In this document: piece after piece, positions 1 through 11,658 of the stretch
Layout: each line of letters starts with the position of its first letter
Numbering within the stretch: the first letter of the stretch is position 1
Origin: Neurospora intermedia
Lineage: Eukaryota; Ascomycota; Sordariomycetes; Sordariales; Sordariaceae
Assembly (NCBI GenBank): GCA_037102815.1
Contig: BTPP01000008.1
Span: 1,302,001 to 1,366,000 of the forward strand
Direction: 5' to 3'
DNA length: 64,000 bases
Translations under genes and position numbers: made by a program
Notes under the pieces: model-generated
What the model saw: only the letters and a program-made list of their open reading frames with translations
What the model was told of the DNA's origin: nothing
Database searches by the model: none

Positions 1-371
1 ACGACGATTACGAAGGTTTGTTCAGTATTTCTGTCACCTCAACTGTTCAAGATGCTAACTTGTGCTTTCAAGAAATTCGCGACGACGTCCAGGAAGAGTG
101 CGAGAAGTTTGGAACTATTGTTTCTCTAAAGATTCCCAGACCCACTGGCGGAAGCAGACAGTCTGCTGGTGTTGGCAAGATCTTCATCAAATACGAGAAT
201 TCCGACCAAGCAACAAAGGCCCTCAAAGCTTTGGCAGGTAGGAAGTTCGCTGACCGCACGGTGGTTGCGACATACTTCCCTGAGGTTAGTTTCATAAGCT
301 TTGCTCTGATTTGCTTCGCTCATTTATACTGATAAACCCTACAGGAGAACTTTGACGTCAACGCCTGGTAA
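1..371 (+). CDS. U2AF large subunit (U2AF65/U2AF2), C-terminal end only
   Basis: The 5' part lies outside the window. The coding pieces are about 1-15, 73-284 and 345-371, stop TAA at 369-371, giving about 83 residues. Both introns (16-72, 285-344) run GT to AG; the first has a branch-like gctaact at 54-60. The peptide is the third RRM of the U2 auxiliary factor large subunit, the UHM: it carries the acidic helix EEIRDDVQEECEKFG, a central IPRPTGG strand, and RKF in AGRKFADRTVVATYF, which matches the Arg-X-Phe loop that UHMs use to hold tryptophan ligands in SF1/SF3b. The last residues are ENFDVNAW. By family the protein binds the intron polypyrimidine tract and recruits U2 snRNP in the nucleus. 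The identification is firm; the upstream gene structure cannot be seen. Confidence 0.93.
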
Positions 372-1503
372 AAGACGATAGGCAGTAGGAGAAGGGATAT
401 GTCTAACTGTACGGAAAGGAAGAGCAGTAGTCGTGCATGGTACAGCCTGGTTGATTGATTGGCAACGAGGAAACAATCAGAACGTCATTAGTATCAAGGT
501 TCGGTCATTTCCTCGAAGTTATCGTAGGGATCTCAGCGGCGTGTACAGAAGTTAATGGGATTTCAGCCGCGGTACAGTCAGGGCGCTCAAAAACAGAGGA
601 TACAATATCAATACACTCAGAAGTGTATTTTGATTACATGCTAAAGATTTACGAATACATCATCGATCGACACAAGGGAAGTTGCATTGGGATCACTTTA
701 TTATCATTATCCTAGTCTAACTGTCCGAGGTCGCCAACCAACGCCCGCGACAACAAACTCAGTTCGCATGCCATGGCGACCGCACAATCTTGAGCTTGAA
801 AATTGATACCTAAGTCTGACGCAACGTTAGCCTGAGCACCACTCCAATTATCCAATAACAAAACGAGTGTGAAAGCTAAAGTTTCAGAAGTCCGTTTAAT
901 TCATCAAGTCCCAAAAAGGAACTTTAACATAAGAGGTACCAGAATAAAGTATAAAGTGTGTATCATCAGGATAAGGAGGCTCGGAAAAAAAAAGGTAGAG
1001 GGAGCAGTGAGAAGCTTACCAAGGTGAATAGGATACCAGGTCGACCGTTATGATGCGAATTCCCGAAGTTTGACAGGACTGCGATCAGGCATGTCTCTGG
1101 AGATCATGGCCGAATGCTGTCGAGCAGCTTGATCCAAACGGGCAAACGGCCGACCTGGCGATAATTGGAGGAAGATTCTGAGTGCGAGCCTCACGAAAAT
1201 TTTTGCTGGAAAGCGGTTTTATGCTTGGATGGGCGGACGCGGGAGATGCCAAGAGAGAAAAGTTCAGGTCAGGTCTCCGTTCACGTGGATGTGGAACCTG
1301 AAGTGCGAGATTCAGTGCCTTACAGCCAATCATATTGCCGACCCTAACAGCCTGACTAAGCAAGCGAATTTTCCCAGCCCACAGCGAATATCGCACGACC
1401 GCCAAACCGTTCGCCCGGTGATATTTTCTTCGTACTTCTCTGTCGACGACAAGCCAGCCGAAGTCACTCCCCCGACAACCGCAGCACCACCAAATCTTTC
1501 AAA
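372..1503. other. Intergenic: U2AF 3' flank and RPS13 promoter/leader
   Basis: No coding sequence can be supported. The left part is presumably the U2AF 3' UTR. Upstream of RPS13 there is a CCAAT pentamer in ccttacagccaatcatattg (about 1325) followed by a telobox-like gaccctaaca (about 1340); such elements are common near fungal ribosomal protein genes, but their function here is inferred. Confidence 0.5.
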
Positions 1504-2426
1504 ATGGGCCGTATGCACTCTAAGGGCAAGGGCATTTCTGCCTCCGCGATCCCCTACTCGCGCAACCCCCCCTCGTGGCTCAAGACCACCCCCGAGCAGG
1601 TCGTCGACCAGATCTGCAAGCTCGCCAAGAAGGGTGCTACCCCCTCCCAGATTGGTGTCATCCTCCGTGACTCCCACGGCATTGCCCAGGTCAAGGTTGT
1701 CACTGGTATGTTCATTCCTGAGTCCTCGAATTGATGCCGAGGTGAAATGCTGACGGTGGTGGTTCCATAGGTAACAAGATCCTTCGTATCCTGAAGTCCA
1801 ACGGTATGACTGCCTACTACTCCGACGAATTCCCTTGAATTTTCGCACGCGGAAGCGAGACAAACCGAATCGCGACGATAATTCCCTTTACTACTACCGG
1901 CCCTCGAAACTCGAAAATTTCGATGCATATGGGCTACATGTCCCGTGAGCTTTGTTGGCTCTCGCTCAGCCCGCCGCGCGCGTAGCCTTGATTGTGCACC
2001 CGTGGTGGATGGACGATAGGGGACATTGGCGCTTGATGCAGAAGACACGAGTGAAAGAGCTGGGAAACAAACAACATGTCAAAGACGCATATGCCTCTGT
2101 TTGGTCAGATTGGCTGACAGAGTGATGCTATTTACAGGCCTTGCCCCCGATCTTCCGGAGGACCTGTACATGCTCATCAAGAAGGTAAGATAAGACTCGC
2201 TGTCATTTCCATACGTCATAGCCCGCATTTAACTGACGTTATTCGATTATAGGCTGTTGCCGTCCGCAAGCACCTTGAGCGCAACCGCAAGGACAAGGAC
2301 TCCAAGTTCCGCCTCATTCTCATTGAGTCCCGTATCCACCGTCTTGCTCGCTACTACAAGACCGTCGGTGTCCTTCCCCCCACCTGGAAGTACGAGTCTT
2401 CCACTGCCTCCACCATCGTCTCCTAA
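1504..2426 (+). CDS. rps13: 40S ribosomal protein S13 (uS15)
   Basis: There are four exons: 1504-1705, 1771-1803, 2138-2184 and 2253-2426. Together they encode 151 aa, the standard length for eukaryotic S13. The protein begins [18 protein letters not shown], a typical S13 start, and continues through [43 protein letters not shown] and [20 protein letters not shown] to a final STASTIVS. All introns have GT/AG ends; intron 2 (1804-2137, 334 nt) is much longer than introns 1 (65 nt) and 3 (68 nt). uS15 sits on the small-subunit platform, binds 18S rRNA helix 22 and is needed for early 40S assembly. Codon use is strongly biased to C-ending codons, as expected for a highly expressed gene. Confidence 0.97.
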
Positions 2427-3257
2427 GCGTAGAGCACGCGCCGCGAGATTTTGGTGAAAGAGGGTGGGCAGCCGAGTCGAGATGGAGTGATTTTTGTCGG
2501 CTTCTACGGGTGTCTTCTTTTGCAGCATGCTTAGCATGACGTCTGGTCGATCCACACAAATTGAAAAGGCCGTTGGGGGAGGAATGGAAAGGAAACTTGC
2601 ATTCTCGGAAGTCACTGCAGAGAAGAAAGGCATCGGGATGCAGTTTTGCTGCTCAACGTGCTCAAATCATCTGCTAGGCGGATGTCTAGCAGCACCCATG
2701 ATGAAGACAAAGTCAGCTGGGGTTTTTGTCTGAAAAATACAAATTCCTCGATCCTCTTGCCTCAAGTTCTGTTTTTCTCGCGTATCTCATGACCGCTGTG
2801 ACGTAAAACCAATGTTATCCTAGCCATACTGTTGGAAGTCCGTGTGCTGGGCCGTCCATTTACTTGCCTTGCCCATTGACTGACACTAACTTCCTGGGTA
2901 TTTAGGCTGCCCTGGTTTCCGTTTCTCCTCTTCTGTTAGACAACTCCAGAATCAAGCCCTTTTCGTTGTCGCTTTTCCAGCCTCCAACACATACTTAAGC
3001 GCTCTCATGATGTGTCACCTTCCAGATTCTGTCACGTAGAACATATGCCGACCTTTGTTCCACCTCTCCTTTTCTTTTCGCTGAACGCCGGAGCAGCTCC
3101 TTGATTTCATTTCTTCCCTTATCCCGCCGCGTTTATGATCATAAAAAGTATAGACCTCATCAAGGTGAAACTCTTTGTAGACCCCGTGAGAACTACGGTG
3201 GCCGCTGATCGCGGCCTCCCGGTATGTGCATTGGCTCGATCATCTGACTGAAGTCTT
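2427..3257. other. Intergenic between convergent RPS13 and SDC1 genes
   Basis: This stretch holds the 3' flanks of RPS13 (plus) and SDC1 (minus). No frame shows a recognisable domain or sustained fungal codon bias. No repeat or RNA gene was seen. Confidence 0.5.
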
Positions 3258-4137
3258 CTATGCGCTAGTCGAAGTACCATTCGCGCCACCACCACCCTCA
3301 TACTGTTTAGATCGCTGGAGGAGGAATTCGCCTAAGGCCCGAAGGGGGTCTTTTGGTCTGTTTTGTTCACGTTCGGTTAGCGAAATAGTTTTCTTACCGG
3401 TAAACCACGAACGGAGGGGGGTGCAAGGGTGTAACATACTGCTCCTTAGCTAGCATCTTCATCCCTTCCAGCAAGTGCCCCGTCACCTTGGTATTCAAGT
3501 ACTGCCTCACCGGCGCGCCGTGAAGTGTCGGTTCCGTGGGCATGCCTGCTGTGCCCATTGATCCCGGTCCCTGTTGCTGACCCTGACCAGAATCCTGGGG
3601 ATGTGCAGAGGCAGCTCGTGATGAGCTAGCCCGCTGCTGGTACGGTGGTAGTGGTTGAGATTGTTGGTCTTCGCCTGTCGAGCCGTTCGTTGTAGCTGTA
3701 GAGCGTATCGCGCTGGGTCCTTGGTTTGCGGTGGGGTGTGCCCCTGTGGGACTTGGACGGCCGGGGATTTGGGGGATCGGGACCGGAGAGACGGGGTGAG
3801 GGGGGCGGTCGGGGATGTGGTGGTGGCTTGTTGTTAGGTGCTGCTGCTGCTGCTGCTGCTGCTTATGTGGAGCGTGAGCGTCAGTTGTATGCATATGCTT
3901 TGGTTTTCTGGGTAAGGTTGTTGTTGGGTTTGGGCAGTCAAGGTTGAGACGCCGTGTGGGACGAATGGCTTGATAAGGTTGGGTGAAGTGGCTATGGTGA
4001 TGGGCTTTGTTTGTAGGAAGACATGGAGGGGGAAAGACCAGAGGAATTGATCATACAGTTGGTTGGTCGGACTGAGCATCGGTCATGTTTACATCTTCTG
4101 TTGGAGCATGTCCCTGTTGCGGCTCGTTGGCGGCCAT
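3258..4137 (-). CDS. sdc1: COMPASS complex subunit Sdc1 (Dpy-30 domain)
   Basis: The minus strand carries a Dpy-30 motif split by an 82-nt intron (3358-3439, GTATGT...ACAG). Residues around APVRQYLNTKV and LLEGMKMLAKEQ join in frame to PKDPLRALGEFLLQRSKQYE, with the stop at 3258-3260. This helical hairpin dimerises and docks on Ash2/Bre2 in Set1/COMPASS, the histone H3K4 methyltransferase. The start is taken at 4137 (MAANEPQQGHAPTEDV) because it gives an acidic, coding-like exon (4057-4137) followed by a GTATGA donor. The preferred acceptor is at the head of a CAG run near 3861, after an aactgac branch-like site, giving about 200 aa with a polyglutamine stretch and a Pro/Gln/Ser-rich linker. 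The Dpy-30 end is firm; the first intron boundary is uncertain. Confidence 0.82.
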
Positions 4138-4604
4138 CTTGAAGTTAATAACAAAGAATATGCGATGCGATAACAGTAAGTCGGCCGAGGATATACCGAG
4201 CTTCGCTTTGTTCCTGAGTGACTATAGTGTAAGTGGTTAAAGCCGTGACTTGGTGCCCTGAGCTGGTATGTAATGCTCTGCTCGAGAAAGTTGACACCCG
4301 TCTGGGGAAGCTCCAGGTCCAATGCAGCTCCAATTGCATCTGGAGATCAGCGTCGCTTCCGCTACGTACCCCACTTTAGTACACACAGTCACGGGACTTC
4401 GCGTTGAAGGCTCCACGCGGTTCCGCTTCAACACCTTTCTACACACGTCACTCTTTGTTCGTACCTTTCACTCGCCTTGATTCCAGGAAGTTGCGGAGGA
4501 AATGTGTTTAGTTTCTTTCTTCTAGCCACTGCGTATACTTAATTATTTCGGTCGGTGTACATCATGGTCTTCGATCCTCCAACACCAGAGTCACCGGAGA
4601 TAGA
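4138..4604. promoter_or_regulatory. Shared divergent promoter of SDC1 (-) and FAN1 (+)
   Basis: The 467 bp between the two start codons must hold both promoters and 5' leaders. An ATG at 4564 precedes the FAN1 start, out of frame with it, so a short upstream ORF may be present in the leader. No specific operator was identified. Confidence 0.55.
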
Positions 4605-7304
4605 ATGGACCGTTTTGTGAAGAGAACAAGACCATCCCAGACTTCCAACAGTCCTTTGGCGTTGACGGCTGGGTGGACCAACACCAATAAGAGACCTGAA
4701 AGGCCACCAACAAAGAAGCGCCGAACCGATCAAATCAGGCAGAAAAGTGATGCTGGAGACGATGACTCTTCCACAGCATTGAACAGTGACCAAAAGGAGG
4801 ATTTGTTTCTGGCGGATCAAAATCGGGATTCGCCTCTCGTTCGAGACGGGAAGACCGGAAGGGGTGATGCTGAAGATGGCGATGCCACAGAGACTGCTCT
4901 AGCAGCGCAGCACCATACGGCCTTAGAGGATAGTCTGCCCGAAGTCAAGATTGACAACGATGTCATCGAAGAATACGAAAAGCTGAAGTCTTCCCAAGCT
5001 GAGGATGGTGAAGTTAGCGCGGAGACACGGCTACAGACACGGAAATGGGTCCGAGGGCAAAGTTCGATCTACGTTGACGCTTTCAACCTTGCCTTGGATA
5101 CAGTTCTGCAAGACGAAGCGCATCTTTTTGAGGAGAAGGAAAACTGTGTACTCGAGAATTGGAGAGCGTTGAGCTATGAAGCTCAGTACTTGTATGGAAC
5201 CCTGCCATAGCGTGGCCATCTCTGACTGACACTCTCCAGGTATGTGCGTTTGTTTTTGCGCAAAACCGCTTCTTGGCATCGCTTAGAACGACTGAAGCAT
5301 TACTCCGACATATCGGATATAGAGAAGGCCATTGAGAGTCTACTGGAGCCTCGAGCGTTGCCCGAGGGACAGTCTGTGAAGAAGTCCGACGAGGAATTCG
5401 TGGCAGAACCTGGGCATGTCTTCGCCGACACGTTCGCGTTCGCTGATGATTCAGCATCGCACATCAAAACGGTCGAGCAAGCTGCACATCTGCTCTCTCT
5501 CGATGAGCTCAAAACTCTCGCAAAGGATGCCAAAGTCCAAGGCAAGAACAAAGCAGACCTCATCAAGGCTTTCTGCCGGATGTGTTCTCAGCAGTCAAGC
5601 CTCATGTCTGTTGGACTACGACGGTCCAGCACCAATGCCTCGATGCAATCGTTGGACTCGACATCGGAAGAGGCAAACACGGAGAAACAAGATACCAACC
5701 GAAAGGCGCATTTCCTGGACAAGATTCTCGCTATTACTGGCCCGCTCGTCAGACTTTCAGAGTCTGTCTTCAAGCTATTTGAACGTGTTCACTTGGTTTT
5801 CTATCGGTCTACCGAATGGACAGAAAAGTCGCTGACAACAATCATCTTAGCCAAGATTTCGAGGAGGAACTTTCCTGAATATGTTGTCTGTCGCTCAGCC
5901 AACATCTTTCCATCTCGGCGATATCTCTTGGAGTTCGAGAATTCAATGCGTCTCCAGTTCGAGGTAGACACCATCTTGGAGTTCAACGGGCCGCCGGGAG
6001 CAGAGGGGAATCGCAAAGTCGTGGAAATGTTCGAGAGCATAGCCCCTCGTTGGAGAGAGCTGCTTGCTGAAGCACAGAAAATGGAGAACACGGGCTATGA
6101 GTTCGGTGAAGGAGGGTATCTTCGCCGCTTCAATGCAGGTCATGCCTATACGAGGATTGCGCATAAAGCTGCTGAAGCTCTTGGCCGCTTACATCGGTAT
6201 CAGGACGAATACGATCTACTGGCCGAGCTACTGAGCCAACAACTCTTTCACCCTTCCCGACGAGGTGCTTGGTATAAGCGAAAGGCCCTCGTTGAGGAGC
6301 GGTATATGTGGGAGCTGGAACAACCTCCTACAACCGCATTCTCCGAAGCACAAAAGAATCTTCAGAAGAAACATTGGAGGCAAATTGCTCTGGCAACCTG
6401 CGAAACCGCCCTTCAGGATCCCAATTGTCATCTGATCTATCATTATGATTTGCAAAAGCGTCTTATCAGACTTGAAAAGCAACTCAACATTCCGCGTCGG
6501 CAACAGCACAACTTTGACCATGCCAGGCTACGAGATCCGGAGGAGCACACAATCGAGGGTATTCAGTTGGTCCGTGAGAACGCAGGTCGTGGCCAAGGAA
6601 GTACCAAGACTGTCTGGCTTGACGAACTGGGTGACCCGGATGATAAGGGCAATCTGATGCATGTCAGTGTAGAAGAGATGTGCCTCTCATTCTACCGCAC
6701 ACAAGGCTGGAAAGGATATCACAGCGAGGGTGGGATTCTGCGGACACTCTTCGCGTACTTGTTCTGCGACATCCTCTTCATCTTCGTCCCGAACGTCTTT
6801 CAGACCGCTTACCAAACCTGTCCTTTGGATCTACATACTGACGCATTCTATCCGGCCCGGGCGAGCGAGATCAACCACCGGTTGGTGGAAATATCCAATG
6901 GTGGAGCTGTTGACCTTATGCGCCGGGTTAACGAGCAGCACCGCGAGCGCCGTACATGCATTGTTGGGTTGAACTGGGATTACGAGGTTGAGGATCTTAT
7001 CCAGCTGGTTTCCTGCTTTGAGAGTGAGGCTCTTGCCGCCATATGCAAGGTCATTGCACAGGATTACAAGGCTCGTGGGGGTGGTGTGCCGGACTTAATC
7101 CTCTGGCGTACTACACATGAGTTAAGCGACGATCGAGAGGAGCAGTCTGAAAACGGCAAGGGAGAAGTCATGTTTGTGGAAGTCAAAAGTGCCAATGACC
7201 GGCTCAGTGACACGCAACGGCTATGGATCCATGTCCTCTCGGCAGCGGGCGTACGGGTCGTGCTGTGCAATGCTGTAGCCAAGGAAGTGAAGACAATCGA
7301 CTGA
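4605..7304 (+). CDS. fan1: FAN1-type structure-specific nuclease (VRR-NUC domain)
   Basis: Exons 4605-5191 and 5240-7304 encode 883 aa. The 48-nt intron (GTATGG...CCAG, with ctgactgac before the acceptor) rejoins SYEAQYL to YVRLFLRKT, the conserved FAN1 segment. Order of parts: a basic, acidic-patch-rich N-terminus with KKRR near residue 40; a SAP-like region (LSLDELKTLAKDAKVQGKN) after the intron; a helical TPR-like middle; and a C-terminal VRR-NUC nuclease with the PD-(D/E)XK signature GGGVPDLILW (Asp814) and VMFVEVKSAND (Glu843, Lys845). Family members cut 5' flaps and trim interstrand cross-links in DNA repair in the nucleus. No UBZ zinc finger is visible at the N-terminus, unlike animal FAN1. 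All expected catalytic residues are present. Confidence 0.93.
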
Positions 7305-8942
7305 TGATCACTCCAATCATGACACCAACAGCAGCAGCAATAGCAACAGCAGCATCACCAGCTTCTTCGGTGCAATGGCTAAGGAGATCAAAATAGCAAC
7401 ATCATTTTCCGGATCGAACTGTATCGCCGTCTATAACGCCATTTTATTGACGAACTGGTCGTCAACACGTATTCATATACGAAGAAGCTTCATTTTCCTT
7501 CCAGGAATAAACGACGCTGTTTTGTTCGCTCCAACCACAAGTCCTGATCGCACATCATGGTGTACAACTGTGATATGCAGCAGCGATACGCACACGTGGG
7601 AAAAAGCGGAGGGGATGTTGATCAAATTCCAACATGCCAAAAATAGAGCGAATTATTCGCACACAAACCCACCCTAAACCATACCAGCTGTGTTTCAGAT
7701 TACTCTTTGATCTTTCAACAAAGATGTACACTGTCGCGCCGCGCGCGCACGCATTCCGCAGTTCGCATTCCCCTCCCCTGGGCAGTTCACCCCGGCCCCC
7801 CGTCCAGCGTCGCGTTTCACGCTCGAGTTACACCGGGGGCTTACAGTCGATTCACACATCATGACCGACCGAACGAACCCCCTGTCTTGCGATTCGATTC
7901 CAGATCGACGAGCGTTTTACTTTCCGCCCTACCTTTTCCGCCCTGCAACCCGACATAGTGTACAGTATCCCATGGTATGGGGGGCGCCAGGGCTTGCTCA
8001 TCTGCCGCCCCATGGAAACCGCTTGAGGGAGAGGGAAAAAACAAAAAAAAAGGAATACAAAAAGTTAAAGATAGCAATCTAGTAGATTATTTCGCTGCAT
8101 AGTTTACAGTTTACAGTTCACAGTTGAATCGGAAATTCAACTTCCACTTGCATGAACACCTACTTTCCCTACCCTTCCAGAGCAAGCTGGCAACAAAAAG
8201 TTTCTGGGCCAACGAACCATCCAGTCAGGTTCTTGATTCTGGGCTGGCAGGGCATCTGAACCGTGAACGGGTTACTACCACAGCGCTGTCACCCCATCAC
8301 GCTGGTTATTTTTATGTTGAATGGAACTGTCTTTGAATGAACGACGTGACATCCACACCAAACGGACAGCACAACTTGCGGCTTCAGCTTGCCTCACTTT
8401 GACATATGTCCACACTTTACAACATCGAAACATCACAGTTACAGTACCTTGATACCTACTCGTTATCCAGTGATCAATGGCAGCGTGCCGAGAAAATCCT
8501 GCTATGCAGATGTGTATGTCGGTACCGTGTCACCAATCCGGCCGTCCTCCGAGAAATCCTTTTCGAGTGCCAGTGCGAGCCAGACCCCGTTCCGAACGTT
8601 CGGTGGGCGAGATGAGGTGAGTTGATCCGATCGATGCTTCGGCTCACGGGTTCGATATCACACGCCCAATATGCCTAGGCAGATTACGAATGTTGCAGCG
8701 GTAGGAAACAGCTGATCGCCTGGAAGAAAGAGTATACTAAACCTTAGTGTACTTGAGGCTGGGCCGTGGTCGTCGGAATGATATTCTCCAAGTCGATCGC
8801 TTTCAAGGATCCATCCGTTCAGCTTAGGCGATCCCGGTGACAAGGCATCCGCCAAACCAAAAGCCATGGTACAGCAGCCAGCCTTCATTATCAGCATTAC
8901 TTGACTTGTTTCCATTATTGGAAAGCCCTCCAGTCCATCCCC

Positions 8943-8978
<36 letters not shown>

Positions 8979-10614
8979 AAACTGTACAGCAATCCCAGCA
9001 ACGAACCCTTCATCTTCCACCTCCCAATTCCACATACAAGTCCCACAACTCCCGAAGCACTGAAACTCCCTCTTCAGGTCCCCCAGTGTCAATCAATCAA
9101 TCGACATGTGACGTCTCGCCAATCATCCACCCCTGTCTCGCCAGACCCATCATTCGTCGACTAGACAGGGATTTAAGCGCCCTTACACACAAGAAACCCA
9201 CCCTGCTACAACCAATGTTATCATTGCCTTCTCCCTAGATAACCAATCATGAGCGAGCAGCCCCGTTCCGCACGACACGGTAGACCACGGTAGAGACCGG
9301 TAGACAGGGATTGAGGGCATGGGTTTAAGCGCCGAGCTTGTGGGAAGTCTGCCAGACTCCAGTGGGAAAGAAAGACTGGGAAAGTGAAGTGGTTGGGGTA
9401 TGTACATAGTGAAATGCTTGCTGGAAGAGATCCTCCTCCCTCTTCCACCCAGCGGAAAGTCGTAAATGAGAATTGAGTGACGGACAGTTAAGTCTCTCAA
9501 AAAAAAAATTGATGGAGGCGTTGGAAATACCTACCTAGGTAGAGTGGAGGGGTGAAGCGCAGTGCATGATATTCTCTTCGTGAAGGGCTCTACATCTGCT
9601 GAACGAGCTTCCATGAGAGAGGTCAGATCAGCCTTCCAGCTCGTTCAATTTCACGATCCATGCAAGCCATCGATAACACTGAATTTATAGACAAGATATT
9701 TCGTCATGATTTGTGGGAAAAATGAAAAGAAATAATTAGGGAAAATAAAAAGGGTCAAGTAAACACGGGATACGTATGCACTCCTCATCAGATCATCTGT
9801 CATTGTCAGTTAGATTAAGCAAGCGCTGTGGGATAGCCGGGCATTGGAAAATTGATTTCCTTTTTCGTGGTGTTTCATCGCCCAGTATAGTACGTACCCT
9901 TCTACAGGCCTCCAAGATCCTGACCTGTGTACTCCGGCCGGCCATCAAGGCGGCCATTTCTTCCTGTTTGCGGGGTAGCAAGCCGACAACAAACAGTGAG
10001 GAAGCAAACGGATCATCGAAGGATATGCTGATCAGACATGGGGAGAGAATATTCTTGTGTTGAAGACCCGACGACTTGTGTCGCCTGAGGATTCCTATTG
10101 TAGTAACTATGCAGAATGAGTTTTGGGCTGGATCCAAAACCACCGAAAATGGCCATGATTAGACCCTATCCTGTAACTCTCTTCGTTCTCCAGCAAATTT
10201 CAAGTATCCCCTTCCCTATGCTCCATAGATTCCCTCTAAAAAATTCGCTGACACAAAGCCAAGCCAAGACTCCTCCTGTGGTATCGTGGTTCAAGTTCCA
10301 ACCTGACCGTTCGGACCGCAAAATACAACCCAACTCCCATGGTGGTGGACGCCGCCAGCAACGCCGATAAACTCCGTTTGACTCCGTTGATATGTGCACC
10401 ATTCGTAAATGACAATCCGTAGCTTTGCGCAAGCTGCATCCCCTCTTCTTTTTTGATTCCTCTTCCTGACCCCTCTAAGCGTTGTCGATTTGACGATTAA
10501 TGGGTTGTAAGGATCTCAGTAATTGCACCGCTCCAGGCAGGCTGCTCTGCAACGATATTGTGGTGGTGATCAGGTTGGCGGCGATGACCAGCACCGTAGA
10601 TGATTTAGCTGTTT
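7305..10614. other. 3.3-kb intergenic block between convergent genes
   Basis: FAN1 (plus) and the hypothetical gene (minus) both end into this stretch, which is long for a convergent gap in such a genome. Short open frames exist in several phases, but none has a domain, a consistent splice structure or coding bias I could support. It contains a (GAAA)n tract near 8.96 kb, tandem tttacag units near 8.1 kb and a tacctacctaggta motif near 9.53 kb. A non-coding transcript or a small lineage-specific gene cannot be excluded. Confidence 0.4.
8943..8981. repeat. (GAAA)n microsatellite
   Basis: About nine perfect tandem GAAA units. It lies in the gap between the convergent FAN1 and hypothetical genes. 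Confidence 0.95.
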
Positions 10615-11658
10615 TCATGACTTGATGGCTGTGTCGGCGTCAATCTTTCTTCGCTTTCCCTTGGGTGCGGGCGCCATTCGTGGTGTGTAGGTTACTGTTC
10701 TTGTAACCACTTCACGGATGTGGCGTATGCTGGATCGTGATTCCTTTGCGACGGGAACAGACGTGGGGGTGCTGACAGCAGGAGCATCAGATGGCGCAGA
10801 GCGCTTGAGGCTAGAAACTTCGGCAAATCGCCGCAGCTTTAGCGCCGTCTCCCAATCGAAAGGCGAGCGGACAGATGCTGCACTGAGGGGTGTTCGTGGC
10901 GAGTAGAGTGCGGAAGTAGAGATGGCAGGTGATGCAGGAATCTTGGTGCTTGGGAATACCGCGGCGCCGGTGGCTGGAGCTGACATCGGATAGAGCGAGC
11001 TTTGGGGAGTCGGAGGTTGAGAGATGGTGATAGGTGCTGGTCTGGATTTGTCTTCCTTCCCGTTGTCGACGTTCTCCTTGTCTTCCTTCTTGTCCTCTTT
11101 CTCGTCTACCTTTTTGTCCTCCTTCTCTTCGGCCTCTACCTTGATTTCGGGCTCGGAGCTCACGTCTGTGCGAGCCGTTGATGGCGCGCTCTCAATTTGT
11201 CCTTCTTTCTCCTTCTCAGAGTCGTCCGTAGTGGCGGAGTCAACCGAAGACTCCGATTCATGGCTATTAGTACTGCTGGTGCTGAGGCTGCTAGCGGTGC
11301 TCGTCCGGTGCAGGGACACCTTTCCTGTTTGCGGTGGCGAGGCTAGACTAGGAGAAACGAGTTGCATGCACTTGAGAAAGTCGAGGTATGCGACTGGTGG
11401 TGTAATGGGTGTCTTTTGAAGATCATGATCCACCTTGAGGGTTGCGCTGAATGGCCCAGCAGAAGGAAGGCCTGCTGAAGGAAGTGCCGATAGAGGGTCA
11501 CGAAAGGCTGATGTTCGCGAGATGGCAGACAGAGGAGTACGATCTGAAAGAGCCGAGGGAAGTGTTACAGCGGAGCGGAGCTCGTCTGTTGGTCGGGGGA
11601 TATTGGGAAAGTTGGCTGTGACCGGAGTCGACAGCTTGAGGATTGGTTTGGTAGACAT
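10615..11658 (-). CDS. Conserved fungal protein of unknown function, low-complexity
   Basis: A single-exon frame of 347 aa from ATG at 11658 (MSTKPILKLSTPV). The frame stays open upstream to about 11736 but without another ATG. I recognise no named domain. Visible parts: a Ser/Pro-rich N-terminus; a short ordered-looking block TPITPPVAYLDFLKCMQL; a strongly charged Lys/Glu/Asp stretch (EEKEDKKVDEKEDKKEDKEN) likely to form helix or coiled coil; a second ordered patch RSPFDWETALKLRRFAEVS; and a basic C-terminus (TRTVTYTPRMAPAPKGKRRK) resembling a nuclear localisation signal. I have the impression, without a search, that similar short blocks recur in unnamed proteins of other filamentous ascomycetes. 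A nuclear, largely disordered protein is a reasonable inference; its role is unknown. Confidence 0.75.
   Translation of the reverse strand: MSTKPILKLSTPVTANFPNIPRPTDELRSAVTLPSALSDRTPLSAISRTSAFRDPLSALPSAGLPSAGPFSATLKVDHDLQKTPITPPVAYLDFLKCMQLVSPSLASPPQTGKVSLHRTSTASSLSTSSTNSHESESSVDSATTDDSEKEKEGQIESAPSTARTDVSSEPEIKVEAEEKEDKKVDEKEDKKEDKENVDNGKEDKSRPAPITISQPPTPQSSLYPMSAPATGAAVFPSTKIPASPAISTSALYSPRTPLSAASVRSPFDWETALKLRRFAEVSSLKRSAPSDAPAVSTPTSVPVAKESRSSIRHIREVVTRTVTYTPRMAPAPKGKRRKIDADTAIKS

Noticed and set aside
2030-2120. Possible C/D snoRNA boxes (ttgatgc ... ctga) in RPS13 intron 2
   Set aside because: The C box does not match the consensus and the flanks cannot form the terminal stem.
8658-9092. 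144-codon minus-strand frame crossing the GAAA microsatellite
   Set aside because: A third of the frame is the repeat read as Phe/Leu/Ser; nothing else in it looks conserved.
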